A DNA stretch of 64,000 nucleotides from Aalborgiella sp963841045 (lineage in GTDB: Bacteria; Pseudomonadota; Gammaproteobacteria; Burkholderiales; Burkholderiaceae_C): assembly GCA_963841045.1 (NCBI GenBank), contig CAWJBD010000004.1:62001-126000 (forward strand), in the 5' to 3' direction. The stretch's first letter is position 1; each line of letters begins with the position of its first letter. A program made the position numbers and the translations under genes. Positions 24,798 to 34,455 of the stretch are shown piece after piece. The notes beneath the pieces were generated by a model. The model saw only the letters and a list, made by a program, of their open reading frames with translations. It ran no database searches and was not told the origin of the DNA.

Positions 24798-27080
24798 TTA
24801 TCGCGTCAACGCCATGAACAGCTTGGGCAGTTGCTCTGGCAGGCGTTCTATTTTGTCTATGACGGTGTATTGGCGGCCGAAGATGTCGCTGACGTAGGCG
24901 TCGGCTTTGGGGTCTAGGTTGATGCAGTAGCTGAAGATGCCTTGGCTGTCCAGTTCTTTGACGGCTTGGCGGGTGTCTTGGATTAAGAGTTGTTCGTCTT
25001 GCACATCAATATCGGCAGGTTCGCCGTCGGTCAATATCAGCATGAGTTTTTTGTCGGCTTTTTGCGCTTGCAAATAGTGACCTGCATGGCGCATGGCCGC
25101 GCCCATGCGGGTGGAGTAGCCGGCATCCATCGCAGCCAAGCGGGCTTTGACGGTGTCGTCCCAATGTTCGCTGAAACCTTTGATGTGCAGGTAGCGCACG
25201 TCGTGCCGTGTGTTGGAATGAAAACCGGCGATGGCAAACGGGTCGCCCAATTGCTCTATCGACCAAGCCAAAACGGATACGGCTTCTTGGCTCAGTTCCA
25301 AAATGGTTTGCGCCGAGCTACCGGCTTTTTCATTGAGCGATGCAGACAAATCGAGCAAGAGCGTGACGGCAATGCTGCGGCCATCGGTTTGGTGGCTCAT
25401 GTTGATGCGCGGATCAGGCGTGCTGCCGCTTTTAAAGTCGATGAGCGAGCGTATGGCAATGTCCAAATCCAAATCGCTGCCGTTTTCTTGGTAGCGTATG
25501 CGCTTTTTACTTTGTGGCTTCAGCAGATCGAGCAACTTTTTCAGTTGCTTAACCAAAGCACTGTGTTTGTCCAGCAGTTTGTCGATGTTGGCTGCTTGAC
25601 CACTGGGGTGCAAGCGTTCATACAGGTTCACCCAGTCTGGCCTGTAGGTTTGGCTGCTGTAGTCCCACTCGGGGTAAAGGCGCGGTGGCAGCTCGTCTAA
25701 TTCCTCGGTGCTGACGCTTTGTTTGTGCTCTTCAAACGTTTCTTCGTCATCGCTGTCTTCATAAAACTTCCACATATGGCGGTTGTCGTCGCGGTAGTCA
25801 ACCACGGTGTCGGTAAAGAAAGTGTTGGGCAACTGGTCGCTTTGTAATCGTGTTTTGGCAACATAGCTCAGAGCCAAGTTCGCAATGTCCTCGGTGCTTG
25901 ATTCGCCCTTTGACATCTCTTCGTGAAAGCGCTTTACAAACGCATTCAATTCCGCGTTTTGATAAGCATGAGTGGGTGCATCAGCAGCATCAAGCAATGC
26001 GCGGGACAACATCGCCAATCGATGCCGCAAACACGAATGTGTTTCAGAGTTGCAATCACCTTCTTTGGGTTGTGGGTGCTGTGCGATGAACAATCGACGC
26101 AATCCTGGGTACAGGCGCATGGCCAGATTTTCCACGCGGGCGTCTTCAAAAATCTCAATCGCCATGCGTTGAAACGGGCTGAAATTATCAGCAAAGATGG
26201 CCGTCGTCCAGCGCCGGTGTGCGGCCATGTGCGCCAGTGTGCTGCGGTAGCGGTCTATGCCGCTGATGTTTTGTTTGCCATTTTCGCCTGGCATATCGTC
26301 ATACACATCAGGCATGCGGATACCAAATTTATCAAAATACGGCACGGGCTTGCGCAGCTCATCAAAGCCCAAAGAGTAGGGCACCAGATAGGCGGCGTCT
26401 TGCCAAAAGCCCAAAAGATACAAGTCCAATGCGCGCATGTGATCGACCAACAAAGTGCCGTGGCGCTCGCGTTGCAGCACGGCTTTGCTGTCGGCAGATT
26501 GCACGGTGAAGTAGTCGCGCTGCCGTTCAGGGTGGTGGCCATAGTTGCGAATACCATATTCCACCCAGTTTTTCAAACCATCGATCGACAGCTGGCTTAA
26601 CAAATAAGGTGATTGCTGAAAAAAATCGACCAAACTTGGGCTGGCATAGGATTTGTGCGTACCGTGTATGGAAACACTCGTACGCTCCATCAGGTCATTG
26701 CTCAGATGCAGGTATTGCTTAAAGATGGTATGCGTGGGCAAACGCTTGGCAATGGCAATCAAGTTTTGCAGCAGTGCGGTGATGGCATTGCCATTGGGCG
26801 ATTTGTACAGTACCCGAATGGCACTGGACAGCGTGGGTAATACGGTTTCGCCACTCAATGTGGCCACTTGCGGCCATTCTTGTAAGAAGATCAAAACTGG
26901 TTCTACACCCCGACCCATGCGACCTAAAAAATGGGCTTCTTCCAGATAGGCGTCAAAACCTTGGGGGGTGAGCTGGCGCGTGGCGTCGGCCATGCAGTCA
27001 GCAAAAATCTCAGCAACCTGCGGAAACCCGCAATTGAGCTTGGCAGCCCATTCTTTCAGAAGTGCATCGCTGAAACTCAT
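24798..27080 (-). CDS. cbbO: RuBisCO activase component CbbO, VWA protein
   Basis: About 760 residues from ATG 27080; a TTG three codons earlier is less likely. The C-terminal third is a von Willebrand factor A domain with the metal-ion site DLSAS and GYSTRMGAAMRHA. The N-terminal part is the helical CbbO-specific region. CbbO works with the ATPase CbbQ to remove inhibitory sugar phosphates from RuBisCO, CbbO acting as the adaptor that contacts the enzyme. It is the third gene of cbbM-cbbQ-cbbO, about 60 bp after cbbQ. Confidence 0.93.
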   Translation of the reverse strand: MSFSDALLKEWAAKLNCGFPQVAEIFADCMADATRQLTPQGFDAYLEEAHFLGRMGRGVEPVLIFLQEWPQVATLSGETVLPTLSSAIRVLYKSPNGNAITALLQNLIAIAKRLPTHTIFKQYLHLSNDLMERTSVSIHGTHKSYASPSLVDFFQQSPYLLSQLSIDGLKNWVEYGIRNYGHHPERQRDYFTVQSADSKAVLQRERHGTLLVDHMRALDLYLLGFWQDAAYLVPYSLGFDELRKPVPYFDKFGIRMPDVYDDMPGENGKQNISGIDRYRSTLAHMAAHRRWTTAIFADNFSPFQRMAIEIFEDARVENLAMRLYPGLRRLFIAQHPQPKEGDCNSETHSCLRHRLAMLSRALLDAADAPTHAYQNAELNAFVKRFHEEMSKGESSTEDIANLALSYVAKTRLQSDQLPNTFFTDTVVDYRDDNRHMWKFYEDSDDEETFEEHKQSVSTEELDELPPRLYPEWDYSSQTYRPDWVNLYERLHPSGQAANIDKLLDKHSALVKQLKKLLDLLKPQSKKRIRYQENGSDLDLDIAIRSLIDFKSGSTPDPRINMSHQTDGRSIAVTLLLDLSASLNEKAGSSAQTILELSQEAVSVLAWSIEQLGDPFAIAGFHSNTRHDVRYLHIKGFSEHWDDTVKARLAAMDAGYSTRMGAAMRHAGHYLQAQKADKKLMLILTDGEPADIDVQDEQLLIQDTRQAVKELDSQGIFSYCINLDPKADAYVSDIFGRQYTVIDKIERLPEQLPKLFMALTR

Positions 27081-27142
27081 GTTTAGCAATCTTTACATGC
27101 CATATTCAATTAATACATTTAACCAATGCATTAATTAAAAAT

Positions 27143-27958
27143 TCAGGCAAACACCGCATCAATCGCATGGTCCAGCGTGGAGCGTATGTCGGCGTCGTCG
27201 GTGATGGGGCGCACCAAAGCCATGCGGCAAGCGTCATAAGGTTTGACGCCGCCTTTGATCAAGGTTGCGGCATAGACCATTAAACGCGTCGAAATACCTT
27301 CGTCCAAACCGTGTCCTTTGAGCTTGCGCGCAATGTTGCCAATGCTGACGAGTTTGCTGGCGGTGTCAGAATCTATGCCCGTTTCTTTCACCAAAATACC
27401 GCTTTCAACTTCAGCAGCGGGGTAGTCAAAATCAAAGCCGACAAAACGCTGTTTGGTCGATTGCTTTAAATCTTTCATCAAGCTTTGGTAGCCCGGGTTG
27501 TAAGAGATGACGAGCTGAAAGTCAGGGTGCGCATTGATCAGCTCACCGCGTTTGTCCAAGGGCAATTGGCGGCGGTGATCGGTCAATGGGTGAATCACCA
27601 CCGTGGTGTCTTGTCGCGCTTCGACAATTTCGTCCAAATAGCAAATCGCACCCATGCGCACCGCGGTGGTCAAAGGGCCGTCTAACCAACGTGTGCCATT
27701 GGCTTCCAGCAAATAGCGTCCCAGTAAATCAGAAGCCGTCATGTCCTCATTACAAGCCACCGTGATCAATGGTTTGCCCAACTTCCACGCCATGTGTTCC
27801 ACAAAGCGAGATTTACCACAACCTGTTGGCCCTTTGAGCATCACTGGCAAGCGCGCTTGGTAGGCGGCTTCGTAGAGTTGCACTTCATTGCCATTGGCTT
27901 GGTAAAAAGGCTCAGTGGTGACGAGGTATGGGTTGGCTGTGTTGTCTGCTTGGCTCAT
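27143..27958 (-). CDS. cbbQ: RuBisCO activase ATPase CbbQ (MoxR family)
   Basis: A 271-residue AAA+ ATPase of the MoxR/NirQ/CbbQ family. Walker A is GPTGCGKS at about residues 43-50, Walker B YLDEIVEAR at about 112-120, and an arginine-rich DHRRQLPL segment follows. It lies between cbbM and cbbO, the usual order for form II RuBisCO clusters. A terminator-like hairpin separates it from cbbM, which would lower its expression relative to RuBisCO. Confidence 0.94.
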   Translation of the reverse strand: MSQADNTANPYLVTTEPFYQANGNEVQLYEAAYQARLPVMLKGPTGCGKSRFVEHMAWKLGKPLITVACNEDMTASDLLGRYLLEANGTRWLDGPLTTAVRMGAICYLDEIVEARQDTTVVIHPLTDHRRQLPLDKRGELINAHPDFQLVISYNPGYQSLMKDLKQSTKQRFVGFDFDYPAAEVESGILVKETGIDSDTASKLVSIGNIARKLKGHGLDEGISTRLMVYAATLIKGGVKPYDACRMALVRPITDDADIRSTLDHAIDAVFA

Positions 27959-28010
27959 GGCAAATATCCTACTGAAAATAACCTACTATTTAACTCAGAT
28001 TTTAGAGCTG

Positions 28011-28046
28011 AAAAAAGCCGCTACTTCGTATCAAAGCGCGGCTTTT
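28011..28046 (-). terminator. Terminator or attenuator between cbbM and cbbQ
   Basis: On the minus strand AAAAGCCGC pairs with GCGGCTTTT around a 16-base loop, and the T-run continues to TTTTTT. It lies 17 bases after the cbbM stop and about 50 bases before cbbQ. Confidence 0.75.
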
Positions 28047-28062
28047 AACTGCTCAGGTGTGC

Positions 28063-29445
28063 TTATTTATGCACGCCCAATTTTTCGCGCCAGCCTGGGT
28101 AAATCTTGTCAGCATCGCCCGGGAATGATTCAAATGCACGGGCAAATTCTTTGTGAGATTTAGCGTACTCAATCGGATCGGCACCAGACTTCCAGCACTC
28201 ATACGATTGACGTAAAGAAATCGCACCAGCCGCAGGGCTGTCGATGTGTCCATAAGCGCCGCCGCCAGAGGTGTTGATCACGTTGCCATGACCCAAGTTT
28301 TCGAAGAAGCCTGGCAAGCGCAATGCATTCATGCCGCCAGAAATAATCGGAGTTGTAGGCTTCATGCCATACCACTTTTGGTAATAAACTGGACCTTGCG
28401 CTTCGTCACGCTCAATCATGTAGGCGATGTTTTTGTCTGAGTTTTCACCTTCCATTTTGCCGTAGCCCATGGTACCCACGTGGATACCTGAAGCACCTTG
28501 CAAACGGGAAATCTTTGCCAACACAAAAGCGGTGTAACCGCGTTTAGCAGAAGGTGATGTCACCATGCCGTGACCAGCGCGGTGGTAGTGAAGGTATTGG
28601 CCTGGGTACTGACGGCGGGCTGTGGTAATCATGCCTGGGCCGCCTACGAAACCGTCAACCAAGAAAGCTACTTTGTCGGCATCAGGTCCAAATGTTTCAA
28701 GAATGAAATCGGCGCGGGCGCACATTTCATAATGGTCGTCAGCAGTGATGTTGGCAGAGAAAATTTTGGCTTGACCTGTTTCGTCTTGTGCACGCTTCAT
28801 TGCGTCATACACCAATGGGTATACCTTTTTAGCAGGGCAGAATACTTGGTTACCTTGTGGCTCGTCGTTCTTGATGAAGTCACCACCCAACCAGAACTGG
28901 TAAGCCGCTTTGGCAAACGGTTCTGGACGCAAACCTAATTTTGGTTTGATGATGGTGCCAGCAATGTAGCCACCGTCTTTCATAGGACGGTCTAAGATGC
29001 GCCACAAGTCTGAAATGTCTTTGGATGGACCATCAAACAATTGGATGCAGCGTTTGGGGAAATAGATGTCATGAATTTTGCCGTGCTCAATGTCTCCCAT
29101 ACCTTGGTTGTTACCAATAATCAAGGTCAACACAGAAACCATCATCATGCGACCGTCGGTGATATTGCGATCAAACAAGTCGATAGGGTAGGCGATGCGC
29201 ATGTCTTCGTTGGCTTCATCGATGTAATACACCAATGCATCGACGCCACGTGTGAAGTCGTCAGTGGTACTCACTTCAACGTTTGTACCTGTTGAGGATT
29301 CAGCAGCAAAGTGTGCTGCAGCAGCCAAATAGGTGCCAAAACCTGGTTTTGGTTTCATTTTGTACGCAACGAGAATATGTCCTTCGCCTTTAATCAGATC
29401 TTCTTCTTTCAAGCTAAGGTCTGCGTAGCGGTTACTTTGGTCCAT
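28063..29445 (-). CDS. cbbM: Form II ribulose-1,5-bisphosphate carboxylase/oxygenase
   Basis: I start the gene at ATG 29445, which has AAAGGA 8 bases upstream and gives MDQSNRYADLSLKEEDLI, the usual form II N-terminus, for 460 residues. An upstream ATG at 29502 in frame has no ribosome binding site. The active-site segment GGDFIKNDEPQGN contains the lysine that is carbamylated, and HRAGHG and SGGMNALRLPGF are present. Form II enzymes favour high CO2 and low O2, consistent with a microoxic sulfur oxidiser. Upstream lies a 26-bp element shared with the cbbY operon. Confidence 0.97.
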   Translation of the reverse strand: MDQSNRYADLSLKEEDLIKGEGHILVAYKMKPKPGFGTYLAAAAHFAAESSTGTNVEVSTTDDFTRGVDALVYYIDEANEDMRIAYPIDLFDRNITDGRMMMVSVLTLIIGNNQGMGDIEHGKIHDIYFPKRCIQLFDGPSKDISDLWRILDRPMKDGGYIAGTIIKPKLGLRPEPFAKAAYQFWLGGDFIKNDEPQGNQVFCPAKKVYPLVYDAMKRAQDETGQAKIFSANITADDHYEMCARADFILETFGPDADKVAFLVDGFVGGPGMITTARRQYPGQYLHYHRAGHGMVTSPSAKRGYTAFVLAKISRLQGASGIHVGTMGYGKMEGENSDKNIAYMIERDEAQGPVYYQKWYGMKPTTPIISGGMNALRLPGFFENLGHGNVINTSGGGAYGHIDSPAAGAISLRQSYECWKSGADPIEYAKSHKEFARAFESFPGDADKIYPGWREKLGVHK

Positions 29446-29540
29446 GTCAATGTCCTTTGATTTGTTGATACTTGTGATTTGCTGCTGAGTGTTGTCAGCC
29501 ATGAATATTCAAACCACGGAAGGAATATTAACCGCATCTA

Positions 29541-29566
29541 CACATAAGTTATATTCACATTTAATT
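29541..29566 (-). promoter_or_regulatory. Candidate CbbR site upstream of cbbM
   Basis: On the minus strand AATTAAATGTGA-N7-TTATGTG. The same 26-bp arrangement occurs at 30613-30638 upstream of cbbY on the plus strand, with 22 of 26 bases equal. It lies 96-121 bp upstream of the preferred cbbM start. The TTA-rich dyad suits a LysR-type protein, and cbbR is adjacent. Confidence 0.6.
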
Positions 29567-29617
29567 TTTGATTGATAAGAAATAAATGATATAAACTTTT
29601 ATGACTTTAGGAGCCAT

Positions 29618-30529
29618 TTAAGCCCATGAGTCAATCAGCGGTGCAGCTTGCTCGATTAAAAAGTGCTTGAAAGCAACCGCAGCTGGTGACAATTTCTTTT
29701 GCTTTAAGTGCGTCACATACCAATGTCCCACGATCGGCATGCCATTGATATCGACGACCGCCATGTGACCGGATGCGATTTCATGTCGCACGGTGCGCAA
29801 TGATAAGAAGCTCATACCCATGCCTGCCATCACCGCTTGTTTGATGGTTTCATTGCTGGGCATTTCCATGGCAACATTCAGTGGAATGTCATGCTGGGCA
29901 AACAAACGCTCCATTGCTGCGCGTGTGCCAGAGCCGGGCTCACGCACCACAAAAGCATGGTCTTTGAGCAAGTTAAAGTCACCCCGTTTGCGCCGCGACA
30001 GAGGGTGGTCTGGTGCACAAACAAATCCTTGTGGGTTGGTGGCGATGGGGGTTGCTTCACAATCCAAAGTACTGGGTGCACGACCCATCATGACCAAATC
30101 TACCTCGTTGCGACCCAACATGCCCAGGATGTTTTCGCGGTTGTCAATGCTGAGCTTGATTTCAATGTCGGGAAATAATTTATTGAATCGCACCAACAGC
30201 ATGGGCACAAAATATTTGCATGTGCTGACCACGGCCAGATCGATGCGGCCTTTTTTATTCCCAGCAAACTCTGCCATGCTGGCTTCCAAATCTTTGAATT
30301 TGGCAACTGCATTGATGGCGTGGGTTAAAAATTCGTTACCAGCTTGAGTCAAGCGTATATTGCGACCAGACGGTTCAAGCAAAGCCAAGCCAAACGTCTC
30401 TTCCAGTTGTTTGATTTGCATGGAGACGGCCGGCTGCGTCACGAACAATCGTTCAGCCGCTTTGGAGACTGAACGCTCACGCGCCACTTCAATAAAAGTC
30501 AATATTTGTTTGAGGCTGTAATGCGGCAT
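29618..30529 (-). CDS. cbbR: LysR-type regulator of the Calvin cycle genes
   Basis: A 303-residue LysR-family protein. The N-terminal helix-turn-helix is clear (LTFIEVARERSVSKAAERLF, then VTQPAVSMQIKQLEETFG), followed by a periplasmic-binding-like effector domain. The position between cbbM and the divergent cbbY operon identifies it as CbbR, which activates cbb genes in response to metabolites. It can read candidate sites on both sides: upstream of cbbM and upstream of cbbY. Confidence 0.92.
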   Translation of the reverse strand: MPHYSLKQILTFIEVARERSVSKAAERLFVTQPAVSMQIKQLEETFGLALLEPSGRNIRLTQAGNEFLTHAINAVAKFKDLEASMAEFAGNKKGRIDLAVVSTCKYFVPMLLVRFNKLFPDIEIKLSIDNRENILGMLGRNEVDLVMMGRAPSTLDCEATPIATNPQGFVCAPDHPLSRRKRGDFNLLKDHAFVVREPGSGTRAAMERLFAQHDIPLNVAMEMPSNETIKQAVMAGMGMSFLSLRTVRHEIASGHMAVVDINGMPIVGHWYVTHLKQKKLSPAAVAFKHFLIEQAAPLIDSWA

Positions 30530-30612
30530 GACGATCTCCTCTTGCGCTGACGGTACAAAATATGGATAAAATTCGTGAATGTGTTATTATAAGTTAAATC
30601 TAATGTCTAGTC

Positions 30613-30638
30613 AATTAAATGTGATTAGAGTTTATGTG
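30613..30638 (+). promoter_or_regulatory. Candidate CbbR site in the cbbR-cbbY divergent gap
   Basis: AATTAAATGTGA-N7-TTATGTG, matching 22 of 26 bases with the element upstream of cbbM. It lies 41-66 bp upstream of the cbbY start and 84-109 bp from the cbbR start, a suitable place to activate the operon and limit cbbR. Confidence 0.6.
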
Positions 30639-30678
30639 TTAACCCGATTAAAGTCACCTTACAGAAATGGAAAACACC

Positions 30679-31405
30679 ATGTTAAAAGCACTCATATTCG
30701 ACGTTGACGGTACTTTGGCAGACACCGAGTCTGCGCATCGCGCTGCATTTAACAGCGCGTTCAAAGAATTTGGGTTTGAATGGGAATTGGGATGAAGCTT
30801 TGTACACCCAATTGCTCGAGGTATCGGGCGGTAAAGAGCGCATACTGCATTATTGGAAATCAGTACAGCCTGATCTGCGCGAAGTGGATGGTGGAGCAAT
30901 CAAAGACACAGTTAACCGTTTGCATGAATTGAAAACAGCGGCGTATGAAGACGCTGTCAACAAAGGGCTGGTGGTTTTGCGACCAGGTGTGTTGAAGCTA
31001 ATCAACAACGCATTTGAACAAGGTTTGAGCCTGGCCATTGCAACAACCACATCGCCTGTCAATATCTCCGCTTTGCTGCGAAAAGCCATTGGTGCGGATT
31101 GGAAAGATTACTTCTTGACCATCGGTGATGGTTCAACAGCACCACTGAAAAAGCCGCATCCTCAAGTGTATTTGCAGGTGTTGGAAACTTTGAAAATGAA
31201 TCCCAGAGAAGCACTTGTTTTTGAAGATTCTGGCAATGGCTTAAAGGCTGCCACAGCCGCCGGCTTGGCGACCGTGATCACTCCCGTTTCATTCACGGCA
31301 CACCATGATTTCAAAGACGCCATGCGTGTGATTCCAGATTTATCCAGCATCAGCGTTGCACAGTTAAGAGAATGGCACCAATCCTATTGGGCAAGCAAAA
31401 AGTAA
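30679..31405 (+). CDS. cbbY: CbbY-like HAD phosphatase, interrupted by a frameshift
   Basis: From ATG 30679 the frame reads MLKALIFDVDGTLADTESAH to FGFEWELG and stops. The gene continues in the next frame as WDEALYTQLLEVSGGKERI to 31405. Deleting one G in the TGGG at 30781-30784 joins them into about 241 residues. HAD motifs are DVDGTLAD, the TTTSPVNIS block, KPHPQVYLQ and FEDSGNGLKAA. CbbY hydrolyses xylulose-1,5-bisphosphate, an inhibitor of RuBisCO. It heads the plus-strand Calvin operon. The break sits in a short G run and looks like a consensus error. Confidence 0.82.
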
Positions 31406-31500
31406 TGCTGAAAGATTACGAATACAACATTCCTAACTTTTCATCACCCACAAGCGCACCAAACCCGTAAAATTAAATTTTTACCATTCAACACACCGCC

Positions 31501-32193
31501 ATGACCACGCCACGCCAACTTCGTATCGCCCCTTCCATTTTGTCGGCAGATTTTGCCAAACTAGGCGAGGAAGTTCGCGCTATTGAAGCCGCAGGTTGTG
31601 ACTTGGTTCACTTTGACGTGATGGACAACCACTATGTGCCTAATTTGACCATTGGCCCATTGGTGTGCGAAGCGATACGCCCACATGTCAGCATTCCGAT
31701 TGATGTGCATTTGATGGTAGAGCCCGTTGACAGCATCATTCCTTTGTTTGCCAAAGCAGGTGCCAATATCATCACCTTTCACCCCGAAGCTTCCAAACAC
31801 GTGGACCGCAGCTTGTCCATGATTCGCGAATTGGGTTGCAAAGCCGGTTTGGTGCTGAACCCAGCCACACCCGTTGATTGGTTAGACCACGTGATGGACA
31901 AAGTGGACATGATTTTGTTGATGAGCGTGAACCCCGGTTTTGGCGGACAAAAATTCATTCCTTCCACATTGGCCAAGCTTAAACAAGTGCGCGCCCGTAT
32001 TGATGCCCACATGGCTGCTGGCGGTCAAGAAATTTGGCTCGAAGTGGATGGCGGTGTGAAAGCCGACAACATTGGCGAAATTGTCCGTGCGGGTGCCGAT
32101 ACCTGTGTCGCAGGCAGTGCTGTGTTTGGCGCGCCTGATGTGGGCGGTGGCTACAAAGGCATTATGCAAACCCTGCGCAAAAACGCGGCTTAA
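31501..32193 (+). CDS. rpe: Ribulose-phosphate 3-epimerase
   Basis: A 230-residue TIM-barrel epimerase with RIAPSILSADFAKLGEE at the start, the catalytic HFDVMDNHYVPNLTIGP block, MSVNPGFGGQKFIP, and EVDGGVKADNIGEIVRAG. It interconverts ribulose-5-phosphate and xylulose-5-phosphate. Second gene of the Calvin operon. Confidence 0.96.
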   Translation: MTTPRQLRIAPSILSADFAKLGEEVRAIEAAGCDLVHFDVMDNHYVPNLTIGPLVCEAIRPHVSIPIDVHLMVEPVDSIIPLFAKAGANIITFHPEASKHVDRSLSMIRELGCKAGLVLNPATPVDWLDHVMDKVDMILLMSVNPGFGGQKFIPSTLAKLKQVRARIDAHMAAGGQEIWLEVDGGVKADNIGEIVRAGADTCVAGSAVFGAPDVGGGYKGIMQTLRKNAA

Positions 32194-32259
32194 ACATTTC
32201 CACACTTGCAAATATCTTCCAAAAATTCCAACTTAATTTACATCTGAAAGCAATAAAGC

Positions 32260-33345
32260 ATGGCCTTAATTCACAGACCCACATTGACGCAGTTTTTAAT
32301 TGAAGAGCGTCGCCGTTTCCCGACTGCCAGCGGTGATTTCAATGCATTGATTTTGGATATCTCCATTGCCTGCAAAGCCATCGCCAAAGCGGTGTCACAA
32401 GGCGAATTGGGCGGTGCGATGGGCAACTATGCCGCGGAAACTGGTGGCTCAGTCAATGTGCAAGGCGAAGCGCAAAAGAAATTGGATGTTTTGAGCAATG
32501 AAATGTTCATCCAGCGCACGGAATGGGCAGGGCACTTGGCCGGCATGGCATCTGAAGAAATGGACATGCCTTATCAAATTCCTGGGCAATACCCACGCGG
32601 CAAATACCTCTTGGTGTTTGACCCTTTGGATGGCTCTAGCAACATCGATGTGAATGTGTCGGTGGGCAGTATTTTCTCTATCCTGCGTGGTCGCTCTGAC
32701 GCTAAAGATGTCACAGTTGAAGATTTTTATCAAAAGGGTGCTGAACAAGTTGCTGCAGGCTATGCGCTTTACGGCCCCACTACCATGCTGGTCATCACTG
32801 TCGGTGATGGCGTGCATGGCTTCACCTTAGACCATGATGTGGGTGAATTCATGTTGACACACCCGCACATCAAAGTCCCTGAAGACACGCACGAATTTGC
32901 CATCAACGCATCCAACGCGCGTTTTTGGGAAGCACCCATCAAGCGTTACGTCGATGAGTGTTTGGCAGGCAAAACAGGTGCGCGTGGCAAAGATTTCAAC
33001 ATGCGTTGGATTGCCTCGATGGTGGCCGAAGCGCATCGTATTTTGATGCGTGGCGGTGTATTTTTGTACCCACGCGATACCAAAGACGCGAGCAAACCAG
33101 GTCGTTTGCGTCTCTTGTACGAAGCCAATCCAATCGGCATGATCATGGAACAAGCGGGTGGTCGCGCCAGTACCGGCGAAGTGCCGATGTTGCAAGTGCA
33201 ACCCACATCATTGCACCAACGCATTGGGTTGGTATTTGGCTCTAAAAACGAAGTTGAACGCGTTGAGCGCTATCACAAAGAGCCACAAGCCAAAAAAGAC
33301 AACGGCAACCCGCTCTTTGCTGAGCGCAGTTTGTTCAGAGATTAA
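32260..33345 (+). CDS. fbp: Class I fructose-1,6-bisphosphatase
   Basis: A 361-residue class I enzyme. The metal and substrate site VFDPLDGSSNIDVNVSVGSI is visible at about residues 119-138, along with GVFLYPRDTKD and RLRLLYEANPIGMIMEQAGG. It dephosphorylates fructose-1,6-bisphosphate, and in the Calvin cycle often also sedoheptulose-1,7-bisphosphate; no separate sedoheptulose bisphosphatase gene is seen. It is followed by a repeat copy before prk. Confidence 0.95.
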   Translation: MALIHRPTLTQFLIEERRRFPTASGDFNALILDISIACKAIAKAVSQGELGGAMGNYAAETGGSVNVQGEAQKKLDVLSNEMFIQRTEWAGHLAGMASEEMDMPYQIPGQYPRGKYLLVFDPLDGSSNIDVNVSVGSIFSILRGRSDAKDVTVEDFYQKGAEQVAAGYALYGPTTMLVITVGDGVHGFTLDHDVGEFMLTHPHIKVPEDTHEFAINASNARFWEAPIKRYVDECLAGKTGARGKDFNMRWIASMVAEAHRILMRGGVFLYPRDTKDASKPGRLRLLYEANPIGMIMEQAGGRASTGEVPMLQVQPTSLHQRIGLVFGSKNEVERVERYHKEPQAKKDNGNPLFAERSLFRD

Positions 33346-33390
33346 AACCAACGTACCTGTAGCCAGCAAGATCCTGTGAAGATATCAGTT

Positions 33391-33458
33391 GCTATTTATT
33401 TACTAGCAGCTTAGGCAATAAATACGCTGGCTACAGGTCAATTTGTTATAAATTTTTA
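33391..33458 (+). repeat. Dispersed intergenic repeat, copy 6, inside the Calvin operon
   Basis: GCTATTTATTTACTAGC, then AGCTTAGGCAATAAATACGC and TGGCTACAGGTCAATTTG. It lies between fbp and prk, so it is transcribed in the operon. A short inverted fragment (CCTGTAGCCAGCAAGATCC) precedes it. Confidence 0.85.
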
Positions 33459-33472
33459 CTTTTGGAGCTCTC

Positions 33473-34357
33473 ATGTCAGAAAAACACCCCATCATCGCGA
33501 TCACCGGCTCATCAGGCGCTGGCACCTCATCGGTGACCAAAACTTTTGAGAACATTTTCCGTCGTGAAGGCGTGAAAGCAGCCATCATTGAAGGCGACAG
33601 TTTTCACCGTTACGACCGCAAAGAAATGAAATTGAAAGCGGCTGAAGCTGAGAAAAATGGCGATAAAAACTTCAGCCACTTTTCTGAAGCGAACAACATG
33701 TTCCCAGAAATTGAAGCGCTGTTTCGTGACTACGGCAATACAGGTAGCGGTCAGCGTCGCAAGTATTTGCACAACGACCAAGAGGCCGCACCTTACAAAC
33801 AAGAAGCAGGCACATTCACACCGTGGGAAGCCCTGCCCAAGGATTCCGACTTGCTGTTCTATGAAGGTTTACATGGTGGCGTGATTACACCGACAGTGAA
33901 CGTGGCGCAACACCCCGATTTGCTGATTGGTGTGGTGCCAGTGGTGAATTTGGAGTGGATTCAAAAACTGTACCGTGACAAAAATCAACGTGGTTACAGC
34001 GCCGAAGCGGTGACAGACACCATTTTGCGCCGCATGCCCGATTATGTGAATTACATCTGCCCGCAATTTGCGCACACGCATGTGAACTTTCAGCGTGTTC
34101 CCACAGTAGACACATCCAACCCTTTTATCGCCCGTGATATTCCATCGCCTGACGAAAGCATGGTGGTGATTCGTTTCTCCAACCCCAAGGGCATTGATTT
34201 CCAATACCTGCGCAACATGATTGACGACTCTTTCATGTCACGTGCCAATACCATCGTGGTGCCGGGCGGTAAAATGGAGCTGGCCATGCAACTCATCTTC
34301 ACGCCATTTGTGTGGCGCATGATGGAGCGCCGTAAACGCGCACTCGGTACGCACTGA
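33473..34357 (+). CDS. prk: Phosphoribulokinase
   Basis: A 294-residue bacterial-type phosphoribulokinase. The P-loop is GSSGAGTSSVTKTFE at about residues 12-26, followed by EGDSFHRYDRKEMK and the catalytic and metal segment FYEGLHGGV. It phosphorylates ribulose-5-phosphate to ribulose-1,5-bisphosphate, the RuBisCO substrate. It lies after repeat copy 6 in the Calvin operon. Confidence 0.96.
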   Translation: MSEKHPIIAITGSSGAGTSSVTKTFENIFRREGVKAAIIEGDSFHRYDRKEMKLKAAEAEKNGDKNFSHFSEANNMFPEIEALFRDYGNTGSGQRRKYLHNDQEAAPYKQEAGTFTPWEALPKDSDLLFYEGLHGGVITPTVNVAQHPDLLIGVVPVVNLEWIQKLYRDKNQRGYSAEAVTDTILRRMPDYVNYICPQFAHTHVNFQRVPTVDTSNPFIARDIPSPDESMVVIRFSNPKGIDFQYLRNMIDDSFMSRANTIVVPGGKMELAMQLIFTPFVWRMMERRKRALGTH

Positions 34358-34455
34358 AATTCGGTGTTTTCTGATCTTGGCAGAACTGAGTTTGACCGTA
34401 CCGATGAACCTGGCTCCATTTTTATGACACCATTTTTAAACTTTAGCAAAATCAC

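Noticed and set aside
24990..25700. 236-aa plus-strand frame opposite cbbO
   Set aside because: Antisense to a well-supported gene, no ribosome binding site, no recognisable domain.
29446..29502. Upstream ATG for cbbM adding 19 residues
   Set aside because: No ribosome binding site, while the ATG at 29445 has one and gives the usual form II length and N-terminus.
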